From Nitrospira sp. (GTDB lineage: Bacteria; Nitrospirota; Nitrospiria; Nitrospirales; Nitrospiraceae), in NCBI GenBank assembly GCA_025360665.1, contig JANYBU010000004.1, positions 1 to 6,531 on the forward strand: 6,531 bases of DNA, in the 5' to 3' direction. Below the pieces are notes generated by a model. That model was not told the DNA's origin. It did no database searches and saw only the letters and a list, made by a program, of their open reading frames with translations. The position numbers and the translations under genes were made by a program. Shown here in pieces: positions 1 through 5,443 of the stretch. The first letter of the stretch is position 1. Each line of letters begins with the position of its first letter.

Positions 1-157
1 GTTGAAAATCGGTCGGCGCGACGAAGAAGCCGAGGTACAGGCCGACGCCCATCAACCCGAGCGCGGCGGCGGCAAACCACGGAATCATCCGCCCGGCCAG
101 CGGGTAGAACGCCTGTGGCGACGAATACTTGAACCAGTTGACATGAGCAAGACCCAT
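1..157 (-). CDS. ccmC: Heme exporter protein CcmC, N-terminal part (cut by window edge)
   Basis: CcmC is the inner-membrane heme-handling protein of System I cytochrome c maturation; it delivers heme to CcmE in the periplasm. Only the first 52 codons are in the window. Read on the minus strand from ATG at 157-155, the protein begins MGLAHVNWFKYSSP, followed by a first transmembrane helix (about residues 25-46) and then VAPTDFQ. This is the usual CcmC opening: a tryptophan/phenylalanine-rich start, one helix, then the short loop that normally reads VxAPxDYQQG. No stop or frameshift is seen in this part, unlike the two remnants just upstream. The start lies 11 bases after the stop of the ccmB remnant; a GGAG inside the end of ccmB is rather far away (14 bases), so its native ribosome site is unclear. 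The heme-binding WWD region of CcmC lies beyond the edge, so intactness of the whole gene cannot be judged. Confidence 0.85.
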   Translation of the reverse strand, partial: MGLAHVNWFKYSSPQAFYPLAGRMIPWFAAAALGLMGVGLYLGFFVAPTDFQ

Positions 158-168
158 AATAGTCGTGG

Positions 169-472
169 TTACTCCAGCGCGATCCGTGATGATGTGGCCG
201 TAGCCCAGGGCGCAAGCGCGAGGGCCAGTAACAGGCCCGGGCCCAAGAGTGAGAGATGCGTGACTGCGCCGATTCCCGCGGCAACTCGCAAGACTCCCGG
301 TGCGATCGTCCGCAAGACTGCCGGTTCAGGTCCGATGCCCTAATGGGAAAAGGCTTGCAACCATGATGAAGAACAGCACGGTCGTCATTACATCTGAACG
401 GCGTCTCAGCGCCAGCACTATGTCCCGCCGGATGATTTCACGCAGTGCCGCGAGCATGCCAGGCTGGCTCAT
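169..472 (-). pseudogene. ccmB: ccmB remnant: internal deletion plus frameshift
   Basis: CcmB is the membrane permease of the CcmAB ABC complex, normally about 220 residues with six helices. Here only about 100 codons remain between ATG (472-470, or 457-455) and TAA (171-169). The first part reads LREIIRRDIVLALRRRSD, a hallmark CcmB N-terminus, then a first helix and SLFPLG. At about 337-340 the frame breaks: one extra base in a GGGC run shifts it to a stop. In the next frame the match resumes as GPEPAVLRTIAPGV, the normal continuation of CcmB. The text then jumps to HLSLLG..LLLALALAPWA and RIALE, which is the normal C-terminus. Some 120-140 codons of the middle are therefore gone. Both ends and the family order (A-B-C) are preserved, so this is decay in place. 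A sequencing error could explain the frameshift but not the deletion. Confidence 0.85.
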
Positions 473-624
473 CCGGCGAGCCTCAACTGATCTAGGCGAA
501 CTGCTTTCCCCGCTCCCGTTCTCGCCCGTGACAGCGAGTAATCTGCCCCGCTGCACCGTGAAGTTCAGCGCAGTAATGAGCCGGCCTTCCCCGCGCAGAC
601 AACTCACTTGTCTGCGTTCAGCAT
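469..624 (-). pseudogene. ccmA: ccmA remnant: Walker A mutated, most of gene deleted
   Basis: CcmA is the ATPase of the CcmAB complex, normally about 200 residues; about 50 codons remain. The start is ATG at 624-622 (M-L-N-A-D), 1 base after the stop of the upstream barrel gene. One base is missing at about 607-611, after which the frame reads SCLRGEGRL..LNFTV..GRLLAVTGENGSGESS. This is the CcmA N-terminus through the Walker A loop (family: GPNGSGKTS/SSLL), except that the catalytic lysine is glutamate (codon at 506-508). Directly after the loop the sequence skips to the C-terminal end, which in another frame reads LDQLRLAG and stops at TGA (471-469), overlapping the ccmB start as ATGA. That overlap is normal for intact ccmAB. 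The Q-loop, signature and Walker B are absent, so no active ATPase can be made. Confidence 0.82.
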
Positions 625-625
625 G

Positions 626-2926
626 CTAGGAGAAGTCCCACCGGAGGCCAAAGAAAAAGAATTCTCGCAACGTCGAATCCTTTTGTGTCGAGCTATCCGT
701 CAACGTTTTTTCCACCCCGCCTGAGGTCTCGAAGGTCCAACTGTCGAAGAAGCGATAGCCGATGCGAACCGTCGGAGTCATACGATACAGCTCCACGTCA
801 AAACTATCCTTCTGGTGATAGAGCAGGACGAACGTGTCGAACTGCAATTGTTGTCCGAGACGAGCCAAGAAATTGAGCGTGAGCGATTGCCCTCGGTATG
901 CCGGACTCGTAATATAGCTGGCATTCGCCACAAAGGTCGTACTCTCAAACGGAAAATTCGCCCCAATCGCTTGCGCCGTATAGGTTAGAATGTTGCCACT
1001 CCCAGGCTGCGCTTGCAAGGAACAAGCGGCATCGGTTTGGGCATTCGGATTGAGAAAGAGTTGGCTCGTTCCCGGAAGAATGACCAAACAGTTTGTTTGT
1101 CCCGTTCCAGAAATCCTGTTGTACCGAAAATCTCCGCCAAGCTGCCAATCCTTGCTGACGGCATGGAGCACCCCGGCAAGGAACAGGTCGCTGGTCGCCG
1201 TGACAGCCTTCGCTTGATCGCGCAAGAGGCTTTCATTGGTTGTATTGATCTGTTCGAGCTGGGCATTCGGAGTTCCGAATAGGGCGTTAGTCGTCTGCAA
1301 GTACGGAATGCGCCGATGATCTGCCAAGAGGGTGTAGGTGGTCCCTTCGGTCACCCAGGTCCCGTTGAGCATTGCCACGTTGAGGACTTTGTATGACACG
1401 TCGTAGTCGATCAGGCTGAAGGCGTTCCTCCCGTTGGCCGCATACCGTAATTCTGTCCCCACGGCCCGACGGTCCACCACGCCATTGACCATCTGGTTGA
1501 AGTAGTACAGATTGCCGCTCCAGGCCTGTCCGATCGGACCGATGTCCACATTCGCCCCGTAAAAGTAGCGGTTCAAGTCGGCCCGAAAGTTCCGGGGATC
1601 GTCGGGCACGTAATTGGAACTCAAGCTGAATTGCCGAGGCTGGCCTGCAAGGAGGTTCACATTCAAAAATTGAGGGACGGCGGTGTAGCGCACCCACGCG
1701 CCATCGAATCGAAAATCCAGGACGCCGCCGCTGTTCCCCGGTTGTCGGCCAACCCGGACAAGATACGAATCCTGACTCGAGTGCTCGTAATAGAGGGCCC
1801 TGAGGCGGCTGATATTTCGCCGCGCATCTGAGGTGGCCAATAGATTGTACGCCTGCGTGCCGCGCACGACGAGCTTGTTGTCGTATTCGTCTTTTCGGTA
1901 TCGCCCTGTGACATCGAATGCCGACTGCAGCAAGGACTGGTCCTGGTTGTTGATATTCGTCGTACTATTCGCCACCTTGTCTGTAATCTTCGTCTGGGAA
2001 TACCCGCCATAATAGTACTGGTACACACTCCCATAGACCCTGGTTTCGTCTATCTTCCTAGTCGGTCTGACTGTTTTGGATTGTGCGAGCTGATTGATGG
2101 CCTCCTGCAACGCCGCCAACCGCTGTCGTATTTTCACCGCTCCTTCTCCCTCGGGGTAGAGTTTGAGGTAGAGTTCATATTCTGCTTTCGCTTTCACATA
2201 TTCCCCGCTTCGTTGCCTGGCCACTCCAATCCACTCCTGCGCTCCTTGTGATTGCTTATTGGGCGGGAGATTGAGGAGTGCGTTGAAGATCCCCAGTGCC
2301 TGCTCATTCTCTCCGGCAATCAATGCCTTATGGCCCAGCTTCATCAAATCTCCGGCATACGTCTCAACATTCATCCCAGGAGGGAACGGCGGAATATCGA
2401 ATGACTGTTTCGGTCCCGTCTCATCCGGAGGCGTCGACGGTCGAACTTCGACCTCTGGAGGAAGCGGTAGGGGGAGCGCCGGTCGATCCAGCTTCACCGA
2501 AATCACTATCCGACTGCTGCTTCTAATATCCCGTTGGCTCACACGAAATCGAACTGGTTTGGCGAATTGGATAGAGAGACCGTTTGTCCCTTGGTCGGGA
2601 AAGGTGACGGTGAATTTTGGGATCAAGTCGCTGGGTGGTGATGCCGCCAGTTCTCGAGCAAACCGTTCAGACCGGTCCAGGTCAGGGAAGTTCAAGAAGA
2701 CTCGGATGAGATCGCCTTTCTCAGAAGGGGTATGTCTCAAGTACAGAGCTCGCGTATTGAACACGATATGGATCTCCGCCGCTGTCGGGGTCTCGATAAT
2801 CTCGACGCGGTCAAGCACTTGCGCCGTTGTCGCTGGAGGAAGCAGCAGGCTGCCAAGCGAAAACATTCCGCACAACAGGGCAGACAACACAACATGGCGC
2901 ACCGTACCGCGACTACATATTCTCAA
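626..2926 (-). CDS. Outer-membrane protein: AMIN-like domain, TPR-like region, C-terminal beta-barrel
   Basis: This 766-residue protein is not one I can name. An N-terminal signal peptide is clear: basic residues at 2-10, a hydrophobic stretch at about 12-29, and likely cleavage after TTA at 33-35. Residues about 37-148 alternate beta-strands in two halves (IHIVFN, RVFLNF, LSIQFA, IVISVKL), resembling an AMIN domain, a family that binds peptidoglycan in secretins and amidases. A proline-rich linker (149-183) follows, then helical TPR-like repeats at about 187-275 with the typical G..A..F and G.Y..A...Y..YL..YP pattern. From about 296 to 766 the sequence is strand-rich with alternating aromatics (VYQYYYGGY, GNLYYFNQ, VRIGYRFFD), and it ends FFFFGLRWDFS, like an outer-membrane barrel. 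No CXXCH motif is present. It lies downstream of the multiheme cytochrome and just ahead of the ccm remnants, so it may be its porin-like partner (inference). BcsC/PelB-type polysaccharide exporters share the TPR-plus-barrel order and are an alternative. Confidence 0.8.
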   Translation of the reverse strand: MRICSRGTVRHVVLSALLCGMFSLGSLLLPPATTAQVLDRVEIIETPTAAEIHIVFNTRALYLRHTPSEKGDLIRVFLNFPDLDRSERFARELAASPPSDLIPKFTVTFPDQGTNGLSIQFAKPVRFRVSQRDIRSSSRIVISVKLDRPALPLPLPPEVEVRPSTPPDETGPKQSFDIPPFPPGMNVETYAGDLMKLGHKALIAGENEQALGIFNALLNLPPNKQSQGAQEWIGVARQRSGEYVKAKAEYELYLKLYPEGEGAVKIRQRLAALQEAINQLAQSKTVRPTRKIDETRVYGSVYQYYYGGYSQTKITDKVANSTTNINNQDQSLLQSAFDVTGRYRKDEYDNKLVVRGTQAYNLLATSDARRNISRLRALYYEHSSQDSYLVRVGRQPGNSGGVLDFRFDGAWVRYTAVPQFLNVNLLAGQPRQFSLSSNYVPDDPRNFRADLNRYFYGANVDIGPIGQAWSGNLYYFNQMVNGVVDRRAVGTELRYAANGRNAFSLIDYDVSYKVLNVAMLNGTWVTEGTTYTLLADHRRIPYLQTTNALFGTPNAQLEQINTTNESLLRDQAKAVTATSDLFLAGVLHAVSKDWQLGGDFRYNRISGTGQTNCLVILPGTSQLFLNPNAQTDAACSLQAQPGSGNILTYTAQAIGANFPFESTTFVANASYITSPAYRGQSLTLNFLARLGQQLQFDTFVLLYHQKDSFDVELYRMTPTVRIGYRFFDSWTFETSGGVEKTLTDSSTQKDSTLREFFFFGLRWDFS

Positions 2927-2933
2927 TACCTAA

Positions 2934-2938
2934 CCTCT
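2934..2938 (-). promoter_or_regulatory. Ribosome binding site deciding a TTG start
   Basis: On the minus strand AGAGG stands 7 bases ahead of TTG at 2926-2924. The first in-frame ATG is codon 21, inside the hydrophobic core of the signal peptide, so starting there would destroy the export signal. The TTG start with this Shine-Dalgarno sequence is therefore preferred. Confidence 0.6.
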
Positions 2939-3074
2939 GAAAGCATGGCGATGGTTGAACGGAGTTGAATCTAGCGAAATCCCCGTGCAGACCGTAGCGG
3001 TTTTGTGTGCTTTTCGGATGGCGAGCTGTCAGCGACTATCGACACATCGTTCACACACTTCCGTGCATGGATGC

Positions 3075-3098
3075 CTCGGCCCTGAGTACTCTACCGAG
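3075..3098 (-). other. Weak inverted repeat downstream of the multiheme gene
   Basis: CTCGG (3075-3079) pairs with CCGAG (3094-3098) around a 14-base loop that contains the palindrome GAGTACTC (3084-3091). It lies about 35 bases past the stop codon of the cytochrome gene. There is no run of T after it on the minus strand, so it is not a standard intrinsic terminator; it could stabilise a 3' end or be chance. Confidence 0.25.
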
Positions 3099-3131
3099 CC
3101 TCTCACTTGATCCATCGAGCGACCTCACCGC

Positions 3132-4994
3132 TTACTTACTAAAGGTGGAGGTATTGTGACAGCCGGAATTGTCGCAAGAGTTTGGCGCTGCTTTAGTACC
3201 GTTATGGCCCGACGGTCTGGTCACGATCCCCCCTACCCAGTTCATACCGCGCTCATGACAGGTATTGCAGCTCCCTGTCCCCACCACCCCGCTATGGACC
3301 ATTCTCGTCCCGCTGAAGGTCGTCGTGGACTTGTGACACGTCTCGCACGCCGTGGTGGTCGGGAAGTGGTTCGCTGGCTTGGTCATCACCCCGGCATATC
3401 CGCCGCTATGGCAGGTCACACAGCCAGACACTATTCCCGCGTGGTTATATGTGGTCCCCGCAAACGACGTCGTAGACTTGTGACATGTCTCGCACGCGGC
3501 GGTGGTTGGGAAGTGGTTTGCCGGCTTGGTCATCACCCCGGCATATCCACCGCTATGACAGGTCGCACAACCGGTCACGATCCCGGCATGATTCATCGGT
3601 GTCCCCGGCCCAAAGGCAGTCGTGGACTTGTGACACGTCTCGCACCCCAGCGTCGTTGGTATGTGAGTCGCCGGCTTGCCCAACGCCGATGAGCCGTTAT
3701 GACAGCTCGCGCAGGCGCCCGTGATCCCCGTGTGATCATACGTGGCCCCCACGAATGTCGTCGTGGACTTGTGACAGTTCTCGCACGGGGCGCTCGTCGT
3801 AATGTGATTCGCCGGCTTCGTCACGATGCCCCCGACCCAGCTCATGCCCATTGCATGACAGGTCGCGCAGCCGGTCGCGATCCCCGTGTGATTCATCACG
3901 GTCCCCATAAACGTGGTCGTGGACTTGTGGCACGTCTCGCAGGCCGTGGCGGTCGGGAAGTGGGTCGCCGGCTTGCCCAACGCCGTTGTACCGTTATGAC
4001 AGCTCGCGCAGTTGGTCGTATTCCCGGTGTGATCAAACGTGGTCACCCCCGCCGCAAACGATGTCGTGGATTTGTGACAGTTCTCGCACGGGAGGCTCGT
4101 TGTGATGTGAGTCGCCGGTTTCGTTACGATGCCCCCGACCCAGCTCATGCCCATCGCATGACAGGTCGTGCAGCCGGTCGTGATCCCCGTGTGATTCATC
4201 ACGGTCCCCGTGAACGTGGTCGTGGACTTGTGGCACGTCTCGCAGGCCGTGGCGGTCGGGAAGTGGGTCGCCGGCTTGCCCAACGCCGCTGTACCGTTAT
4301 GACAGCTCGCGCAGTTGGTCGTAATTCCGGCGTGATTGTAACTAGCAGTCACGAGAATCCAGGCACCCCCCATCTGGTGGCAACTATCACACGATGCGGA
4401 AGTCACCAAATGGGTCGACGGCTGTCCACGGGCCTGGACCCCGTTATGACAGGTCGCGCAGGTACCTGGCACAACTCCAAGATGCCTGAAGGGCAGGCCG
4501 GTCCACGCAACGGTCCGATGGCAATTGTCGCAGGACATAGTCGTCGGAATGTGCGTTGCGGGCTTTCCTTGCACCGTGCTGTTGTTATGACACTTCGCAC
4601 AACTTCCTGGAGTTACGCCATTATGCGTAAAAAACGCAGGCGTCCAATTTGTCGTCCGGTGGCAACTGCTACAGTTGACCGAGGTCGGCAGGTGGTTCGC
4701 CGGCTTAAAGGTGGATACGACTCGACCGCCAGGTGAATGGCATTGCATACACTGTGTCGGAGTTCCTCGAAAAATGCCCTGCAAGTGGCACCGCTCGCAC
4801 ACGACCTGCGCGTGGCCGCCGCTGAGCGTGAAGCCGGTACTGCTATGATCAAATTCGATGTCGGAACGACTCGTACGATTTTGGGCCTCTGCCTCGCTCG
4901 GCAACATGAAACCAAGACACAGGACCAGCGCGCCTAGAAGCGCGCCGATCAGCCTCAACTCACGCAACCGGCTGTTCGTGTTGGTAACGTCCAT
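3132..4994 (-). CDS. Secreted 22-23 heme cytochrome c with tandem diheme modules
   Basis: This is a 620-residue exported cytochrome. The signal peptide has arginines at about 9-14, a hydrophobic core LIGALLGALVLCLGFMLP and likely cleavage at SEAEA/QN (after residue 37). The mature part carries 22 CXXCH motifs, beginning at residue 66 and spaced 16-28 residues apart, and ends with a CX4CH motif (CDNSGCH, 607-613). All 46 mature cysteines fall in these motifs. The 23 histidines outside them (NH, TH, DH steps such as KPATH and MNHTGI) match the heme sites one for one, implying bis-histidine ligation. Paired hemes form repeats of about 48-50 residues, e.g. CETCHKSTT..MNHTGI..GCATCH..KPATHFPT, as in the cytochrome c3/c7-like doubled-CXXCH families. 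A periplasmic or surface electron wire is inferred; enzymatic activity is not suggested, as no unligated heme is apparent. The start is chosen at ATG 4994-4992, with GGGA 6 bases upstream. In-frame GTG 5018 and ATGs 5012, 5006 and 5000 would lengthen the n-region by 2-8 residues. Confidence 0.9.
   Translation of the reverse strand: MDVTNTNSRLRELRLIGALLGALVLCLGFMLPSEAEAQNRTSRSDIEFDHSSTGFTLSGGHAQVVCERCHLQGIFRGTPTQCMQCHSPGGRVVSTFKPANHLPTSVNCSSCHRTTNWTPAFFTHNGVTPGSCAKCHNNSTVQGKPATHIPTTMSCDNCHRTVAWTGLPFRHLGVVPGTCATCHNGVQARGQPSTHLVTSASCDSCHQMGGAWILVTASYNHAGITTNCASCHNGTAALGKPATHFPTATACETCHKSTTTFTGTVMNHTGITTGCTTCHAMGMSWVGGIVTKPATHITTSLPCENCHKSTTSFAAGVTTFDHTGNTTNCASCHNGTTALGKPATHFPTATACETCHKSTTTFMGTVMNHTGIATGCATCHAMGMSWVGGIVTKPANHITTSAPCENCHKSTTTFVGATYDHTGITGACASCHNGSSALGKPATHIPTTLGCETCHKSTTAFGPGTPMNHAGIVTGCATCHSGGYAGVMTKPANHFPTTAACETCHKSTTSFAGTTYNHAGIVSGCVTCHSGGYAGVMTKPANHFPTTTACETCHKSTTTFSGTRMVHSGVVGTGSCNTCHERGMNWVGGIVTRPSGHNGTKAAPNSCDNSGCHNTSTFSK
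3348..3644 (-). repeat. Two tandem 147-150 bp diheme units inside the cytochrome gene
   Basis: Codons at 3495-3644 (50 codons) and 3348-3494 (49 codons) encode two successive near-copies of the diheme module, both running from CETCHKSTT through NHAGIV, GCxTCHSGGYAGVMTKPANHFPTT. Most differences lie in the short loop after KSTT (AFGPGTPM against SFAGTTY). The DNA is also similar, for example the shared stretch GGCATATCC and its flanks, which suggests duplication within the gene. Confidence 0.8.
3753..4013 (-). repeat. Four-heme tandem repeat, copy B (303-bp period)
   Basis: This segment encodes residues 328-414 of the cytochrome, starting NCASCHNGT and ending CENCHKSTTTF. It is the partner of the copy at 4056-4316; the two differ at 7 of 87 residues by my alignment, and the offset is exactly 303 bp (101 codons). 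Confidence 0.85.
4056..4316 (-). repeat. Four-heme tandem repeat, copy A (303-bp period)
   Basis: This segment encodes residues 227-313 of the cytochrome, covering four CXXCH motifs and their distal histidines. It pairs with the copy at 3753-4013. The connecting segments between copies (after KSTTSF) differ by two residues in length, so the similarity is confined to the heme-bearing core. Confidence 0.85.
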
Positions 4995-5068
4995 ATTCAT
5001 TCCCATATACATCCACACACATCATCCGCAGCCCAAGCACTTCGACTCTTCTTGCCTGAAAATATTAT

Positions 5069-5084
5069 TGGGAATATAATCCCA
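5069..5084. promoter_or_regulatory. Operator-like dyad 1 (TGGGA-N6-TCCCA)
   Basis: A perfect dyad with 5-base arms and spacer ATATAA. It sits 75-90 bases upstream of the cytochrome start on the minus strand, inside the AT-rich stretch likely to hold that gene's promoter. Confidence 0.6.
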
Positions 5085-5108
5085 TTATTGCTGACTTGCA
5101 CGACAAGA

Positions 5109-5124
5109 CGGGAAAATAATCCCA
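5109..5124. promoter_or_regulatory. Operator-like dyad 2 (CGGGA-N6-TCCCA)
   Basis: The same 16-base form as dyad 1 with spacer AAATAA; 14 of 16 bases are identical and one arm base departs from symmetry. It is exactly 40 bp from dyad 1, close to four helical turns, so bound proteins would face the same side. Confidence 0.6.
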
Positions 5125-5130
5125 AATCTA

Positions 5131-5158
5131 TTGACCGCATGTTAGCAATAGGTATACC
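5131..5158 (+). promoter_or_regulatory. Candidate sigma-70 promoter for the cytochrome b gene
   Basis: TTGACC (5131-5136), a 16-base spacer and TATACC (5153-5158) resemble -35 and -10 boxes. Transcription would start near 5165, leaving an untranslated leader of about 280 bases that contains dyad 3. Dyads 1 and 2 would lie just upstream, at about -49 and -89. The -10 box matches the consensus at only four positions, so this is tentative. Confidence 0.35.
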
Positions 5159-5283
5159 GATCCCTCGCGATTCCCTAACACCACGATTTATCAGGGAAGG
5201 CCTGGCGTCACGAACCCGATAATCGCGTGCAAATTAGACCCTTCTGAACGAACATGTAGGCAAATGCAGACATCGTGTACAGA

Positions 5284-5299
5284 TGGGATTTCTTTCCCA
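5284..5299. promoter_or_regulatory. Operator-like dyad 3 (TGGGA-N6-TCCCA)
   Basis: A perfect dyad with spacer TTTCTT; flanking A (5283) and T (5300) extend it to 18 bases. It lies 145 bases upstream of the cytochrome b start and 175 bases from dyad 2. Confidence 0.6.
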
Positions 5300-5430
5300 T
5301 AGGTCATAAATGTCCGAAACCACGCGAGGATTGTGCACCGAGAAACAGGCGCGGGAGTTGCTCTAAACAATCAGGATCTTCGACGCATCGCCTATAACCG
5401 ATTAACGAACCGACCTTCACTGAACATAGT

Positions 5431-5434
5431 AGGA
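5431..5434 (+). promoter_or_regulatory. Ribosome binding site of the cytochrome b gene
   Basis: AGGA lies 9 bases ahead of ATG at 5444. It supports this start over the out-of-frame ATG at 5434. Confidence 0.5.
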
Positions 5435-5443
5435 TGAACGAAC

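Larger units (their letters stand above)
2927..3131. other. Intergenic gap between cytochrome and barrel genes
   Basis: These 205 bases separate two minus-strand genes. I see no open reading frame with coding character, no RNA gene and no convincing promoter. Apart from the ribosome site at 2934-2938 and a weak hairpin at 3075-3098 nothing stands out. The gap is long enough to hold its own promoter for the barrel gene, so co-transcription with the cytochrome is possible but not shown. Confidence 0.6.
5019..5443. promoter_or_regulatory. Divergent regulatory region between cytochrome c and cytochrome b genes
   Basis: This non-coding spacer between two divergently transcribed genes is richer in A and T than its flanks. 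It holds three dyads of the form TGGGA-N6-TCCCA, a candidate plus-strand promoter at 5131-5158, an AT-rich stretch at 5061-5090 that may carry a minus-strand -10 element, and a 12-base direct repeat (5245-5256 and 5435-5446). No open reading frame or RNA gene was recognised. The long 3' half (5300-5430) shows nothing further. Confidence 0.7.

Noticed and set aside
1..343. Plus-strand 113-codon frame at the left edge
   Set aside because: It is antisense to ccmC and the ccmB remnant, which match known proteins; the plus-strand product resembles nothing.
326..607. A 93-codon minus-strand frame as a real fused small protein
   Set aside because: It joins the N-terminus of CcmA, with a broken Walker A, directly to the N-terminus of CcmB and ends at a frameshift, so it is a product of decay of two genes.
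2259..2933. Plus-strand open frame of 224 codons
   Set aside because: It is antisense to the signal peptide, AMIN-like and TPR parts of the barrel protein, which has clear protein features; the plus-strand product has none.
2991..3004. Hairpin ACCG-TAG-CGGT followed by T's as a plus-strand terminator
   Set aside because: The stem is only 4 bp with a short T run, and no plus-strand gene ends nearby.
3348..4316. Regular direct repeats as a CRISPR array or satellite
   Set aside because: Periods of 147-303 bp keep the reading frame and encode heme modules; there are no short identical repeats with unique spacers.
3699..4736. Long plus-strand open frame (345 codons) rich in Arg, Gly and His
   Set aside because: It is antisense to the repetitive heme gene; its periodic composition is the mirror of CXXCH codons, and it has no recognisable domain or ribosome site.
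5271..5285. Imperfect palindrome CATC-G-TGTACA-GATG next to dyad 3
   Set aside because: It is asymmetric by one base and occurs once only, so it is likely chance.
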